64,000 nucleotides of DNA from Psychroflexus planctonicus (GCF_014640195.1 NZ_BMGM01000012.1:53176-117175), one strand, 5' to 3'; counted from the first letter of the stretch, positions 46,654 to 56,469 are shown. Translations and numbers: made by a program. The notes: a model not told the origin generated them from the sequence alone.

Positions 46654-46670
46654 TTAAATATTGAATTTGT

Positions 46671-47480
46671 TTAATTTTCAGGGTACCAATTTAATCGTTT
46701 TACTTTAATTTCTGGGGCTTCCATACTAACTAAGCGTTCAAAAAGTTGGGTGTCATACATATGACTTTCACCATCTTTCATACCACGATAGTGATATGGG
46801 ATCACTTTTTTAGGAGCAAAAGTAATTACGCCTTCAGCTGCTTGCTGAATAGTCATGGTATAGGGTAAATTCATACAAACTAAGGCTAAATCAATATCTT
46901 GTAAAGCTTCCATTTCATCTGTATTTTCTGTATCACCGCTTATATATAATCTAAATTCATCTTTTTCAATTACATATCCATTTCCGCGACCTTTGGTGTG
47001 GTATTTTAATCGCTCTTCAGTAACATTATACATTGGGATGGCAGTTATTTCGAAAGCTTCCCAAATTAAATCATCATCGTTGTTTAAAACAACTGATTTT
47101 TTTTGAAGTTCATCTGGCATTTCATCAAAAACAGCTTGCGGAGTAATAATACTAAATTCACCTTCTAAGGCTTGTAAAGTTTCTACACTAAAGTGATCTC
47201 CGTGGATATCACTAATAATAACCACATCAGGATTGCCGTATTCTGCGTAAGCTTCAACAGAACCAACTGGATCGTTGTACCAAATTTTGTCTCCCCATTC
47301 CATTACAAAACTGGCATGGCTTATTGGATGAATTTTGGGTTCGTCCTTCTCCATTTCTTCTTTTGGTGTAGTTTCTACAGAAGTCGAATCTTTTGCTTTA
47401 GCTTCATTTTGTTTCTTATTCGAATCTACACAAGCAAAATTCAACAGAACAACGGCACATAAAATAATTGTTTTTTTCAT
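46671..47480 (-). CDS. MBL-fold metallohydrolase lipoprotein (UlaG-like)
   Basis: The 269-residue product has a lipoprotein signal (CAVVLLNFACVDSN, lipidated Cys) followed by a Lys/Glu-rich linker. The catalytic domain resembles UlaG-type metallo-beta-lactamase folds: HASFVMEWGDKIWYNDP, then ISDIHGDHF as the HxxGDH metal motif, YISGDTEN and IPYHYRG. A role in hydrolysing a periplasmic substrate is likely, but the substrate is unknown. It is transcribed alone, converging on the PrpE-Acs gene. Confidence 0.85.
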   Translation of the reverse strand: MKKTIILCAVVLLNFACVDSNKKQNEAKAKDSTSVETTPKEEMEKDEPKIHPISHASFVMEWGDKIWYNDPVGSVEAYAEYGNPDVVIISDIHGDHFSVETLQALEGEFSIITPQAVFDEMPDELQKKSVVLNNDDDLIWEAFEITAIPMYNVTEERLKYHTKGRGNGYVIEKDEFRLYISGDTENTDEMEALQDIDLALVCMNLPYTMTIQQAAEGVITFAPKKVIPYHYRGMKDGESHMYDTQLFERLVSMEAPEIKVKRLNWYPEN

Positions 47481-47596
47481 TTGATTTTTTTGTGAATGTA
47501 CAATCTAATTCATTTTGAAGATTTCATTTTACAAAAAATTAATAGAATGCACTTTTTCTGTAGGTTTCTACTTATATTAAGCTAAAATTAATTTCA

Positions 47597-49102
47597 ATGA
47601 AAATTCTTTCAGCAAAACAACTTGGAAAGGTAGATCAGCTCAGCATGAAATGGCAGTCCATTTCTTCGTGGGAGTTGATGGAACGCGCATCTAAACAAGC
47701 CGTTGAAGCTATTCTTTATTATTTGAAAAAAAATGAAAAATGCGTCCATATTTTCTGTGGAATTGGTAACAATGGCGGTGATGGATTGGCAATTGCTTAT
47801 TATTTAGATAAGTTAGGATATTCTGTACAAGTGTATAAAGTTGCCTTTGCCGATAAAACTTCCAATGATTTTGAATTGAATGCAAAACGTTTACATGAAG
47901 AAAATATAAAACTAAAAAGCATACAAGCTGAAGATGTTGAAACTATTGAAATTGATGAAAACGAAATAGTTATCGATGCAATTTTTGGTGTAGGCTTAAA
48001 CCGAAGAATGCCTGCTTTTGTTGAAGATTTAGCAGTTAAAATTAATCAGTCTAAGGCTTTTTGTTTCAGTATAGACATACCTAGCGGAATGTTTATACAT
48101 CAAGCCATTCCTGATGATGCAAAATTGGTTCAGCCGGATATTTGTTTGACGTTTCAACTCCCCAAATTAGCTTTATTATTACCCGAAACAGGAAAATATG
48201 TTCCACATTTTCAAATTGTACCAATTGGTCTTTCTCAAGAAGCAATAGAAAATGAAGAAACGGAATATCATTTTATAGATTTAGCTTTTGTTCAAAAACT
48301 ATATCAACCACGGAAGGAATTTTCACATAAAGGAACTTATGGTCATGCCTTGTTAATCGGTGGACAAAAAGGAATGTTAGGGAGTGTTTTACTGGCTTCT
48401 AAAGCGGCTTTAAAAAGTGGAGTAGGGAAGTTGAGTGTAATGTTGCCCAATCTTGGACATAGTAGTTTGCATACCTATTTGCCTGAAGCTATGGCGTTGG
48501 AAAATCCATCGGAAAACTACATTCATTTTACTGAAATTAAAAATTATAATTCCATTGGAATTGGTGTAGGAATTGGTAAAACCAACGAAGCTTTTCAAGC
48601 GCTTAAAAGCTTTTTGGAAGGCTCTAATCAACCCATGCTGCTAGATGCCGATGCATTGAATTTAATAGCTGAAAATTCAGCTTTATTACAATTAATTCCG
48701 AAAAACTCCATATTAACTCCACATCCTGGCGAATTAAAACGACTGATAGGTAATTGGAAAGACGATTTTGAAAAGCTTGAAAAAGTAAAAAACTTCGCTA
48801 AAAAACAAAATTGCATTTTGGTGGTAAAAGGCAAGTATTCTTGTATTTGTGATGGTGAAAATTTCTATTTCAATTCTACTGGTAATTCAGGAATGGCTAC
48901 GGCAGGAAGTGGAGATGTGTTAAGCGGAATAATCACTTCTTTATTGGCACAAGCTTATTCACCTTTACAAGCGGCACAATTAGGTGTTTATATTCATGGT
49001 TTAGCTGGAGATTTAGCTTTAAAACAAGAAAGTAAAGAAAGTTTGATGGCATCAGATATCATTCAATTTTTAGGAGAAGCATTTAAAAATGTGAATAAAT
49101 AA
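47597..49102 (+). CDS. nnr: Bifunctional NAD(P)H-hydrate epimerase / ADP-dependent dehydratase
   Basis: The 501-residue enzyme repairs damaged NADH and NADPH hydrates. The N-terminal YjeF_N epimerase domain (about 1-210) shows FCGIGNNGGDGLAIAYYL and VIDAIFGVGLNR. The C-terminal ribokinase-like dehydratase domain (about 230-501) shows KGTYGHALLIGGQKGMLGS, LTPHPGELKRLIG and the phosphate-binding NSGMATAGSGDVLSGIITS. Both halves look complete. The gene is monocistronic with AT-rich spacers on either side. Confidence 0.95.
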   Translation: MKILSAKQLGKVDQLSMKWQSISSWELMERASKQAVEAILYYLKKNEKCVHIFCGIGNNGGDGLAIAYYLDKLGYSVQVYKVAFADKTSNDFELNAKRLHEENIKLKSIQAEDVETIEIDENEIVIDAIFGVGLNRRMPAFVEDLAVKINQSKAFCFSIDIPSGMFIHQAIPDDAKLVQPDICLTFQLPKLALLLPETGKYVPHFQIVPIGLSQEAIENEETEYHFIDLAFVQKLYQPRKEFSHKGTYGHALLIGGQKGMLGSVLLASKAALKSGVGKLSVMLPNLGHSSLHTYLPEAMALENPSENYIHFTEIKNYNSIGIGVGIGKTNEAFQALKSFLEGSNQPMLLDADALNLIAENSALLQLIPKNSILTPHPGELKRLIGNWKDDFEKLEKVKNFAKKQNCILVVKGKYSCICDGENFYFNSTGNSGMATAGSGDVLSGIITSLLAQAYSPLQAAQLGVYIHGLAGDLALKQESKESLMASDIIQFLGEAFKNVNK

Positions 49103-49170
49103 AAATCCTTAAGTGAATGTATTTTCGTCAATAATATCACCTTCGTTTTGCAGCTTGATATTCGTCTATT

Positions 49171-49404
49171 TTAATTTTGGACTTTTCTCAAGTACTGCAA
49201 ATAAAGCTGTTCTACTTTGGTTCTAGCCCAAGGTGTTCTTCTTAAAAATTTCAAGCTTGATTTAATGGATGGATATTCATTGAAACAGCGAATATTAATT
49301 TGCTCTCCGAGTGAATTCCATCCATAATAAGCTTCCAAATCAACTAGAATTTGTTCTAATTTAATTCCGTGTAAAGGATTGTTTTTTTGCTTTTCAACAG
49401 CCAT
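49171..49404 (-). CDS. VF530/DUF2132 family small DNA-binding-like protein
   Basis: The 77-residue protein matches the VF530 family almost throughout: [58 protein letters not shown]. The Vibrio fischeri member has a solved structure and is described as DNA-binding, but the role is poorly known. It lies two bases downstream of the RNA helicase gene and is probably co-transcribed with it. Confidence 0.88.
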   Translation of the reverse strand: MAVEKQKNNPLHGIKLEQILVDLEAYYGWNSLGEQINIRCFNEYPSIKSSLKFLRRTPWARTKVEQLYLQYLRKVQN

Positions 49405-49406
49405 TT

Positions 49407-50693
49407 TTAGCGCCTTGGTTTGCTAGAATTTGTCCTTGAATTTCTTGACTTATTTCCGGATGGTTTATTTGTATTATGTCTAGAAGATGGTCTTGAATTA
49501 GCATTATTGCTAGGCTTTCTTCCACGTTGTTGTGGATTAATAGGTTTTGTTGAAGCATTTGGGTCAGGTTCAAATCCTTCTATTATTTCCATCGGAATTT
49601 TATCGCCAATTAGTTTTTCAATATCTCTTAAAAAGCTAGTTTCATCTGCACTCACTAAAGAAACTGCGAGTCCGCTGGCACCAGCTCTTCCTGTTCTTCC
49701 AATACGGTGCACATAATCTTCAGAAATATTAGGCAATTCAAAATTCACTACATAAGGCAGTAACGGAATGTCCAAACCACGTGAAGCAATATCAGTAGCT
49801 ACCAAAACTTTTATCGTACCGCTTTTAAATCCAGCAAGTGCTTTGGTTCTTGCACCTTGACTTTTATTGCCGTGGATGGGAGCCGCACCTATATTTGCTG
49901 ATTCCAATTTTTTAGCCAATTTATTAGCACCGTGTTTTGTTCTTGTAAAGACCAAGACTTGATCCCAATTTCCTTCCGAAATTAATTTGATAAGCAAGTC
50001 TGTTTTTTTGTCCTTCGCTACTCGGTAAACTTGTTGTTTAATAGCTTCTACTGTAGTGTTTTCTGGAGTAGATTCAACCGAAACGGGATTCTTTAAAAAC
50101 TCGTTGGCCAAAGTTCTAATTTCTTTCGAAAAGGTAGCCGAAAACAAGAGTGTTTGTCTTTGTTTTGGGATTAGTCCCATAATTTTATTAATGTCTCTTA
50201 AAAAGCCCATGTCTAACATTCGATCGGCTTCATCAAGCACTAAAATTTCCACATTTTTCAAGGATAATAAACCTTGATTGTTTAAATCGATTAATCTTCC
50301 TGGAGTAGCTATTAATACATCAACTCCATTTCTGATGGTCGACACCTGAGACTTTTGATTAACCCCACCGAAAATTACTGTAGATCGTAAATCTACAAAT
50401 CGGCTATAATCTTTTACATTTTGATGAATTTGCGCAGCTAATTCTCGTGTTGGAGTTAGAATTAAAGCCCGAATGGGTCTATTTCGTAGTGGCGGCGTTT
50501 GCGATAAATTTTGAAGCAGTGGAAGTGTAAAGCCTGCTGTTTTACCCGTTCCAGTTTGGGCTGAAGCTAATACATCTCTGCCTTCTAAAACAGGCGGAAT
50601 AGATTTGGTTTGAATGGGTGTTGGTGTATCGTAACCTTGTTCGCTTACTGCTTTAACAAGAGATTCTGAGAGTCCTAATGACTTAAATGACAT
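49407..50693 (-). CDS. DEAD-box ATP-dependent RNA helicase (RhlE-like)
   Basis: The 428-residue helicase has all core motifs: Q motif [15 protein letters not shown], Walker [29 protein letters not shown], and [10 protein letters not shown]. The C-terminal tail (about 375-428) is rich in Ser, Asn, Arg and Pro and looks disordered and RNA-binding. It likely remodels mRNA or ribosomal RNA, as RhlE and related cold-response helicases do. TATCTTTG on the minus strand at 50751-50758 may be the -7 element. Confidence 0.94.
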   Translation of the reverse strand: MSFKSLGLSESLVKAVSEQGYDTPTPIQTKSIPPVLEGRDVLASAQTGTGKTAGFTLPLLQNLSQTPPLRNRPIRALILTPTRELAAQIHQNVKDYSRFVDLRSTVIFGGVNQKSQVSTIRNGVDVLIATPGRLIDLNNQGLLSLKNVEILVLDEADRMLDMGFLRDINKIMGLIPKQRQTLLFSATFSKEIRTLANEFLKNPVSVESTPENTTVEAIKQQVYRVAKDKKTDLLIKLISEGNWDQVLVFTRTKHGANKLAKKLESANIGAAPIHGNKSQGARTKALAGFKSGTIKVLVATDIASRGLDIPLLPYVVNFELPNISEDYVHRIGRTGRAGASGLAVSLVSADETSFLRDIEKLIGDKIPMEIIEGFEPDPNASTKPINPQQRGRKPSNNANSRPSSRHNTNKPSGNKSRNSRTNSSKPRR

Positions 50694-50855
50694 AAAAAGT
50701 GTTTATGAAATGACAACAATTTATGTATTGGTCATTTCTTTATTAATCTGCAAAGATACGTTTTAAAAGCTGCACATAATTATACTTGACCAAATAGGAT
50801 TTTTATCGTCTATTTTTCAAGCTATTTTTCATTAAATAAATCTAGATGAAAATAT

Positions 50856-51743
50856 TTACCAATCTATAAACGAAACTCCTAAACCTACAGTTGTTTGCTT
50901 ATGGTTGTAATCTATCAACGTTTCTCCATAACCCGAAAATAATTGAAAATGAAACCTAAGATTAGATTTTACAGAGTAAAAATAGTTGAGTTCTACACTG
51001 CCACGATAATATTCAAAATCCAGCGAATTTTTGGCGATTAAATTGAAACTGTGTTTTTTATAGTTATAAATTAAATTGGCTTCCATTCTTCCCATATAAT
51101 CACTAATACCGGGATTATCGTCTTTTTCTGGGTTTTCAATTCTAATCCAAGGTTTTAAATACATTTGAAAATTATCTTTTTCAAAAGCAGCATGAAAAAC
51201 AATTCTATTCCAGCTTCTAGAACGGGGTAAATCTCTTCCATTAGATTGATGGTTAAACGCTACGCCAGCCATTCTAAGATCAATTCCAAAAAAATTCACT
51301 TTCATCGGGAAATTCATGATGATTTCCGGTTCGTAATTCAATTCTCGAAAAGGTCTTGAAATAGGATCGTTATAAACTTGCCAATTGGCTAATTGTGTAT
51401 AACCTAGCCACAAATCTCCGTATCCGAATAAAAAAGACTGCATCAATTTGGTTTTTAAACTCAGTTGAAACTTTGCTTCAACACTATCGTAGTCTTGTTT
51501 TTCTGAAAAACTATTTTCTGGATTTTCACTTTGTGGAAGTTCATTGGGGCTACTAGACCATCTTGTTGGTAAAACATAAATGGGTTTGTAAAAAGTAAGT
51601 TTAAAAGTTCCTTTTTTATGAATTGTGTCTAGTTCCCAGCGTTCAGACAAGGATTTTTCGATTACTCTGTCTTCATTGAAAAAAGTTTGAGAATGCACTG
51701 TAAGACTTAGTAAAATGCAATAAAAGAAGTAATTGATTTTCAT
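50856..51743 (-). CDS. pldA: Outer-membrane phospholipase A1
   Basis: The ATG at 51743 gives a signal peptide (NYFFYCILLSLTVHSQ) and 295 residues. The OMPLA active-site signature NHQSNGRDLPRSRSWNRI is intact, with His165 and Ser167 as catalytic pair and the Arg/Ser calcium region nearby. The remainder is beta-strand sequence of a 12-strand barrel (LWLGYTQLANWQVYN, LGVGVSF-like terminus). In other bacteria OMPLA becomes active on dimerisation after membrane damage. TATTTTTG on the minus strand at 51762-51769 may be its -7 element. Confidence 0.92.
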   Translation of the reverse strand: MKINYFFYCILLSLTVHSQTFFNEDRVIEKSLSERWELDTIHKKGTFKLTFYKPIYVLPTRWSSSPNELPQSENPENSFSEKQDYDSVEAKFQLSLKTKLMQSFLFGYGDLWLGYTQLANWQVYNDPISRPFRELNYEPEIIMNFPMKVNFFGIDLRMAGVAFNHQSNGRDLPRSRSWNRIVFHAAFEKDNFQMYLKPWIRIENPEKDDNPGISDYMGRMEANLIYNYKKHSFNLIAKNSLDFEYYRGSVELNYFYSVKSNLRFHFQLFSGYGETLIDYNHKQTTVGLGVSFIDW

Positions 51744-51917
51744 TGAATTAGCTATAAAGTACAAAAATACAGATCGTTAGTTGCAATTGGGTTTTCTTTC
51801 TTCATAATTCTTTGGTAATTGTAGCACTAAATATATTGAAATAAATTGCTAATAAGATGAATCAATTGGGTGTACTGAATAGTTCAGAATTACTTACTTT
51901 TGAAGCAAAATAAACAA

Positions 51918-52376
51918 ATGACCAACAACGCTGTTTTTAAACGCTTACGTTTTATTGAAGGTTTTAATAATGCTAAACTGAAAAGTATTTTTGAAGAAGT
52001 AGATTACGATGCCAATTTAGTTGATATTGAAGCTTGGCAAAAAGAAGAAGAAGCAACCGATTTTAAAGCCTTAAGCGATGTTGAACTAGCCTTGTTTTTA
52101 AATGGACTCATCAATTACAAACGCGGAAAAAAACCAGGTAAACAACCACCAATTGAAACAGAATTAGAAAACAACGACATATTAAAGAAGTTGAAAATAG
52201 CTTATAAACTAAACAGCGAAGACATGTTGAAACTGTTTAAACTAAAAGGAAAAACACTTAGTAAAAATGAACTCAGTGCTTTTTTAAGAAATCCTGACCA
52301 AGACCAATATCGCGTTTTGCAAGATCAATATTTGAGAAATTTTTTATCTGGATTACAGCTTCATTTAAAGAAATAA
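51918..52376 (+). CDS. DUF1456 family protein (YehS-like)
   Basis: The 152-residue product carries two repeats of the DUF1456 helical unit. The first opens NNAVFKRLRFIEGFNNAKLKSIF and the second opens NNDILKKLKIAYKLNSEDML; each ends with an acidic-aromatic stretch and FLNGLI or FLSGLQLHLKK. The start at 51918 is preferred over an in-frame TTG at 51900. TACTTTTG at 51895-51902 may be a -7 element. The family is cytoplasmic with unknown function. Confidence 0.88.
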   Translation: MTNNAVFKRLRFIEGFNNAKLKSIFEEVDYDANLVDIEAWQKEEEATDFKALSDVELALFLNGLINYKRGKKPGKQPPIETELENNDILKKLKIAYKLNSEDMLKLFKLKGKTLSKNELSAFLRNPDQDQYRVLQDQYLRNFLSGLQLHLKK

Positions 52377-52494
52377 ATCATCGTTATCGATTTTACGCTT
52401 ACAAATTTAAATCACGAAATTCTTTATTAGGCTTAACTCAATCACTATGGACTTAAATTCCATAAGGTTTGATTGCAGACTGAAAGTTTGTTTT

Positions 52495-52551
52495 GCCAAG
52501 AATGCACTAAAGATTTCAAAGAAAAAACATATTTATTCGTGTATTCGTGGC
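52495..52551. repeat. Imperfect inverted repeat, likely dispersed element remnant
   Basis: GCCAAGAATGC (52495-52505) pairs with GTATTCGTGGC (52541-52551) in 9 of 11 positions. The inner part TTATTCGTGTATTCGTGGC resembles a repeat common in flavobacterial spacers. The surrounding 250-bp spacer (52377-52628) shows no gene. Confidence 0.55.
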
Positions 52552-52628
52552 GTTTAATAAGTTTTTAGAAGCTAAAGCGGATGCACTAAAATACATAGTT
52601 TTAACTAAATTTGAAACCAATAAAACAA

Positions 52629-54014
52629 CTATAAATTCTTTTGAATCCAGTTTTTGGCCTGCTCAACAGAATTGGGTCTCAATACTATTTTTCTGTTTTT
52701 ATCTATTAAATAAAGCGTAGGAGTACTAAACACATGGTAATCGGAAATAGCTTGTGTTTTCCACTTTTTGTAATCTGATGCTGCGTAAAAATCAAAATCT
52801 TTAATGAAATTTTGAAATTGTTGCTTTGAAGTGTCCAAGGAAATCATAACAATTTCCACTCCTTTTTGTTGAAAACTTGCATATTCTTTTTGAAGCTTGG
52901 GCAATTCTTCAACACAAGCCGGACACCAGCTAGAACCAAAGGCAATTAAGTAATAATCGCTTTGTATTTCTTTTAAACTAGCCGTTACAACCGATTTCCC
53001 TGCTTTAAATACATCGCCTTCAAAAACAATATTTTCAGCTGTATTTCCGGGTTTCATTTTACGGTAAATTTCCAATTGTTTTTCTAAACTACTATTTAAG
53101 GTGCAGCTGCTTTCATTTAAAAGTTTAACCGCTAAATATTCGGATGCTTCAAACAGATTTCTACTTTCTAAAAACTGAAATAAAAATTCACCTGTTTCAT
53201 TCATTTTTTTATCATCAAATGCTAAATTTTCAACAATAACATCAATGGATTTTTTCATTTCAGCATTCGCTTCATTTAAGTTAAGACCTGAATTTTCAAT
53301 TAACCAAAAATGACCTTCAAAAGCATCTTTGTATAAACCGCTTTTATAAAACAAATCATTGTCGTGCTGCAAATTTCTAAATGCTTGCAAACGTTGAGGA
53401 ATTAATTCAGGTTGTTGCTGAGCAACGTATGAAACATCGCTTACCATATTTCGAACAGGAATAAACCATTTTATGTAACTCTCTTCCGGTAAGTTTGCCA
53501 TAAATTCTGAATCGGTTTGATTTAGGTAGGTAATCTCACTTGCAATGCTTTTTATGGTTTTTTCTCTCGATTTGAGATGTGGATTACTTCTATACGTTTC
53601 CATTAAATACTCCCAAGCACCAAGCGCATTTTGATTGATGGGTAATTCTTTAGCATAATTAGAAAACAAAATATTTTCGTTTCCTTCAGTTAAAATAATC
53701 GTCTCTTTTTCAGAAAGTCTTTTTCCTTCTAGTGAAATATTTTCTTTAGCTAACACAAGAATGTGGTTTTCTTTTTCACTAATATTTAAATAACCCATTC
53801 CGTAATCTTCTTCGTTGTAATCTAGCTTAAAATCTCCGCTTTGATTAATTTGTGTTTCATCTATTAAATAGACTTGAATTCCTTCAAAACCAAGTAGTTG
53901 TATTTTTTGGTTTTTCGTTTCAGGAAAATTGCCAGTGATTTGATATTGTGAAAAGGCTTCAACTGAAACCAAAACAAGTAAAAGAATGACAAAAGGAGAC
54001 AGAATATCTTTCAT
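52629..54014 (-). CDS. Secreted TlpA-like thioredoxin family protein
   Basis: The 461-residue protein starts with a signal peptide (VILLLVLVSVEAFSQ). Residues 25-120 look like the beta domain (DUF4369-like) often paired with TlpA folds in Bacteroidetes. A helical middle region follows. The C-terminal thioredoxin domain (about 325-461) has the redox pair in SSWCPACVEELPKL and the cis-Pro segment STPTLYLIDKNRK. It should act in periplasmic disulfide reduction or isomerisation. TATTTTTG on the minus strand at 54031-54038 may be a -7 element. Its partners are unknown. Confidence 0.87.
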   Translation of the reverse strand: MKDILSPFVILLLVLVSVEAFSQYQITGNFPETKNQKIQLLGFEGIQVYLIDETQINQSGDFKLDYNEEDYGMGYLNISEKENHILVLAKENISLEGKRLSEKETIILTEGNENILFSNYAKELPINQNALGAWEYLMETYRSNPHLKSREKTIKSIASEITYLNQTDSEFMANLPEESYIKWFIPVRNMVSDVSYVAQQQPELIPQRLQAFRNLQHDNDLFYKSGLYKDAFEGHFWLIENSGLNLNEANAEMKKSIDVIVENLAFDDKKMNETGEFLFQFLESRNLFEASEYLAVKLLNESSCTLNSSLEKQLEIYRKMKPGNTAENIVFEGDVFKAGKSVVTASLKEIQSDYYLIAFGSSWCPACVEELPKLQKEYASFQQKGVEIVMISLDTSKQQFQNFIKDFDFYAASDYKKWKTQAISDYHVFSTPTLYLIDKNRKIVLRPNSVEQAKNWIQKNL

Positions 54015-54102
54015 AGCATATATTTTCTTTCAAAAATAGAAAAACTTTGCAATAAGCTGCTTTATTGCAAATGATGAATTGTAATAAAGTGTAACTACAC
54101 AA

Positions 54103-54131
54103 AAAAGCCTCGAATAAAATTCAAGGCTTTT
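54103..54131. terminator. Terminator between the small barrel gene and the TlpA-like gene
   Basis: AAAAGCCTCGAAT pairs with ATTCAAGGCTTTT around an AAA loop with one mismatch. It lies just beyond the barrel gene's stop on the minus strand. Confidence 0.75.
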
Positions 54132-54164
54132 AAGCTTCATCTAAAAAATGAACTTTAAGATGAA

Positions 54165-54662
54165 TTAAAACTGATAACGCAAAGCTAGAGCAATGTCAAA
54201 ATCTAAGTCGTTATTGTAATATCCAGAGCCAATCTCAGGTCTAAAGTCTAGTGCGATGAGTAAAGGAATATCAAAATCATATTCAATACCTATATTTCCA
54301 GCTCCAAACACAAAGAATTCGTTGTCATCATCAAAATCGTCATCATTTCGGTATCTATTATCATAATCTACACTACCAACACCACCACCTAAACCAACAT
54401 ACCAATTAAATCCGCCTTCAATATTCCAAACCCATTGGTATAATCCAGTAAGTTTAAACGCATCAAAATGTCTATCATTTCTCCAGCCTAAATCAATTTC
54501 TAGTCGGTTATTTTCTCCTAATGCATTTTGGTAAGAAACTTCTGCACCATATCCATTATTTCCACCAAACCTTAAGCCTAATGCATGTTCTGAAATAGAT
54601 TGAGCTTGTGCATGAAAACCCAAACCTACTATAAAACATACTGCAATTAGTAACTTTTTCAT
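54165..54662 (-). CDS. Small outer-membrane beta-barrel protein
   Basis: The 165-residue product has a signal peptide (KKLLIAVCFIVGLGFHAQAQ) and about eight amphipathic strands (GLRFGGNNGYGAEVSYQ, YVGLGGGVGSV, IALALRYQF). The C-terminal Phe is typical for barrels recognised by BAM. A strongly acidic loop (RYRNDDDFDDDNEF) is unusual and could bind cations. The overall form resembles OmpA/OprF-like or outer-membrane protein W-size barrels without a peptidoglycan domain. Its role is unknown. Confidence 0.82.
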   Translation of the reverse strand: MKKLLIAVCFIVGLGFHAQAQSISEHALGLRFGGNNGYGAEVSYQNALGENNRLEIDLGWRNDRHFDAFKLTGLYQWVWNIEGGFNWYVGLGGGVGSVDYDNRYRNDDDFDDDNEFFVFGAGNIGIEYDFDIPLLIALDFRPEIGSGYYNNDLDFDIALALRYQF

Positions 54663-54879
54663 AAACTTATATTTATATTATTTATAGGTAAAGCTAGTCT
54701 TAATAAACGTAGATTAAACAAAGCTTAAGCCAATGTTAAGCCAATCTTTGATAACGGAAATGATATGTAAACATCAAAATATCACTACCAATGACGTCTT
54801 TAAGTAATTTGTCTCTTTTCAGCGACTTTCAAATGGGTTTTACTAGCTTTACTATTAATGAATATGTTTGATTGAAATT

Positions 54880-54917
54880 TTTTCCCTGAAGGGAAATGCC
54901 GAAAGGCAAAGGGTGTT
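54880..54917. repeat. Dispersed double-hairpin element, third copy
   Basis: The core is the same as at 42346 and 42602: palindrome TTTCCCTGAAGGGAAA, then GCCGAAAGGC, then AAAGGGTGTT. Flanking sequence differs from the other copies, so the core alone is the repeated unit here. Confidence 0.85.
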
Positions 54918-55031
54918 TTCGTGTTTTAGTTTACAACCTTCCCTAAACCTTCCATCATAGTTTAAATGAAAAATTTTGTTTTAATTGTCGCTTGGCATTA
55001 AATGAAATTAAAAAATCTCCTAAGTCTCGAT

Positions 55032-55104
55032 CTTGCCTGTTGCAGCAAGGCTGAAATTAGGCTATCTATTTCAACTCTTAATGCACAGCGGGTTTTAATC
55101 CGCT
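55032..55104. repeat. Two adjacent hairpins before the 55170 gene
   Basis: CTTGC (55032-55036) pairs with GCAAG (55045-55049), and AGCGG (55087-55091) pairs with CCGCT (55100-55104) around GTTTTAAT. They resemble dispersed flavobacterial elements rather than terminators, since no T run follows. Confidence 0.5.
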
Positions 55105-55169
55105 ATAATTTATATCTGTTCTTTTTTGAAATTAGAAGCAGGCAAATTTCAATTTCATATATTTGGAAT

Positions 55170-56237
55170 ATGGAAAATTTGGAAGAAAAACTCATGTCGC
55201 AAAAGAAGCCTAGCTTCCCGATAAGCGACTTACTTCATAAATATTTACAACAATACAATCGCAATACTAAGATTCCTGTTTTTTATGACGATTTACTACG
55301 GTTTTCAGGTTCGATTGTAGTTTACGATAGGAATGATGAAGACACGCTTTGGGTGCGCTGTTATTATCCTGATTACGAACGTGATGAAATTGATAATTCA
55401 CTTAAAAAAGTTTATTTGCTATTGCATTCGGATGGTAAAGCGGACCGTTTAGATTTCTTAAATATCGATGCTATTGATTATTGCACTTTTGGAAATTCGA
55501 AGCCTTTCCGCATAAAAATTAGAAATGTATTGAATGATAATTTCACCTATTTTTATGTAAAAAAAGCAGATGCATCTCGAATTTATGGACTGGATTTTGA
55601 ACACATTTTATCGCCACACCGGATTAACTTTTTGGTGTATAAAGACACTTTAATTGAAGAACATATTGCTGGAATTCCCGGTGATGTTTTTATAAAAGAA
55701 GAATTAGATAAATGCGATAATTTAGCCAAAAACCAAATTGCAAAAGAGTTTGTGAAATTCAACGAGCGTTGTACTTTACGGCTTTTAGGCGATATGCGTT
55801 CGTACAATTATGTGGTAATTCCTACGCACGATTTTGACCATGTAAATTACCGTATTCGAGCAATTGATTTCGATCAGCAAAATTACGAAGGAAGCTTAAA
55901 AGTATACCGACCACAATTTTTTAAAGAAAACTACAAAATGGTAATGTTAGTGGCAGACCGTTTAGAAGAATCCTCTATAGAGCAATACCGAAACGAAGAA
56001 CGATCGCAAGTGGCTAAACGTTTAATTACTTCGCAACGTAGGTTTAGAACTTTAATTCGCTGCATGATTAAAGATACCGTATCTAAAGAAGAATATGTTA
56101 AACAATTGCGTAAAGAACTAGTAGATTTCACCAAAGACGTTAAATTTAAACGAGCTAAAACCATGGGGAATATTTTAAAAACCGCCTTGGATTTTGTGAA
56201 ACGAAATTACCTAGAATTGGAAGATGAAAAAGTCTAA
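55170..56237 (+). CDS. Conserved-looking hypothetical protein, first gene of the ACP/PPTase group
   Basis: From the ATG at 55170 the product has 355 residues, with no signal peptide or membrane helix. I do not recognise a family. The N-terminal half is rich in beta strands and aromatic residues (SIVVYDRNDEDTLWVRCYY, KVYLLLHSDGKADRLDFLN). The C-terminal third is helical and basic (RSQVAKRLITSQRRFRTLIR, LRKELVDFTKDVKFKRAKT). It overlaps the following small membrane protein gene by 14 bases, so it belongs to the same operon. Its role could relate to the acyl carrier protein or be purely structural. Confidence 0.75.
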   Translation: MENLEEKLMSQKKPSFPISDLLHKYLQQYNRNTKIPVFYDDLLRFSGSIVVYDRNDEDTLWVRCYYPDYERDEIDNSLKKVYLLLHSDGKADRLDFLNIDAIDYCTFGNSKPFRIKIRNVLNDNFTYFYVKKADASRIYGLDFEHILSPHRINFLVYKDTLIEEHIAGIPGDVFIKEELDKCDNLAKNQIAKEFVKFNERCTLRLLGDMRSYNYVVIPTHDFDHVNYRIRAIDFDQQNYEGSLKVYRPQFFKENYKMVMLVADRLEESSIEQYRNEERSQVAKRLITSQRRFRTLIRCMIKDTVSKEEYVKQLRKELVDFTKDVKFKRAKTMGNILKTALDFVKRNYLELEDEKV

Positions 56238-56469
56238 TTACAACAAAAAACAATTGCAAAAACGCTACTGGTGGTTTGGTGGTATAGGCACTGCCTTATT
56301 GGGTTTTGGATTATCTGCTTTAGTTGAAAGCGGATTTTTAAAACACGACGATGCTTCTACTTGGCAATGGGTTTTAGCAGGAACAGTATCACTAATAATT
56401 ATAATGACAGGTGTAAATTTTTTATTTGAATCTTTTGCCTGTAAACAACAACTGAAAAACTTAAAATGA
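56224..56469 (+). CDS. Small two-helix membrane protein
   Basis: The 81-residue product has a basic N-terminus (KKSNYNKKQLQKRYWW) and two hydrophobic helices (IGTALLGFGLSALV and WQWVLAGTVSLIIIMTGVNFLF). No family is recognised. It overlaps the gene before by 14 bases and the acyl carrier protein gene after by 4, a strong sign that all are made together. Confidence 0.72.
   Translation: MKKSNYNKKQLQKRYWWFGGIGTALLGFGLSALVESGFLKHDDASTWQWVLAGTVSLIIIMTGVNFLFESFACKQQLKNLK

Larger units (their letters stand above)
54663..55169. other. Repeat-containing intergenic region
   Basis: This 507-bp spacer has no convincing gene. It contains the hairpin core element at 54880-54917 and a pair of hairpins at 55032-55104. 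An open frame from 55002 runs into the next gene but lacks any family-like or signal-like sequence, so I do not treat it as coding. Confidence 0.65.

Noticed and set aside
55002..55169. N-terminal extension of the 355-residue protein to 55002
   Set aside because: The extra 56 residues overlap two hairpins and have no signal or domain character; the ATG at 55170 suits the operon better.
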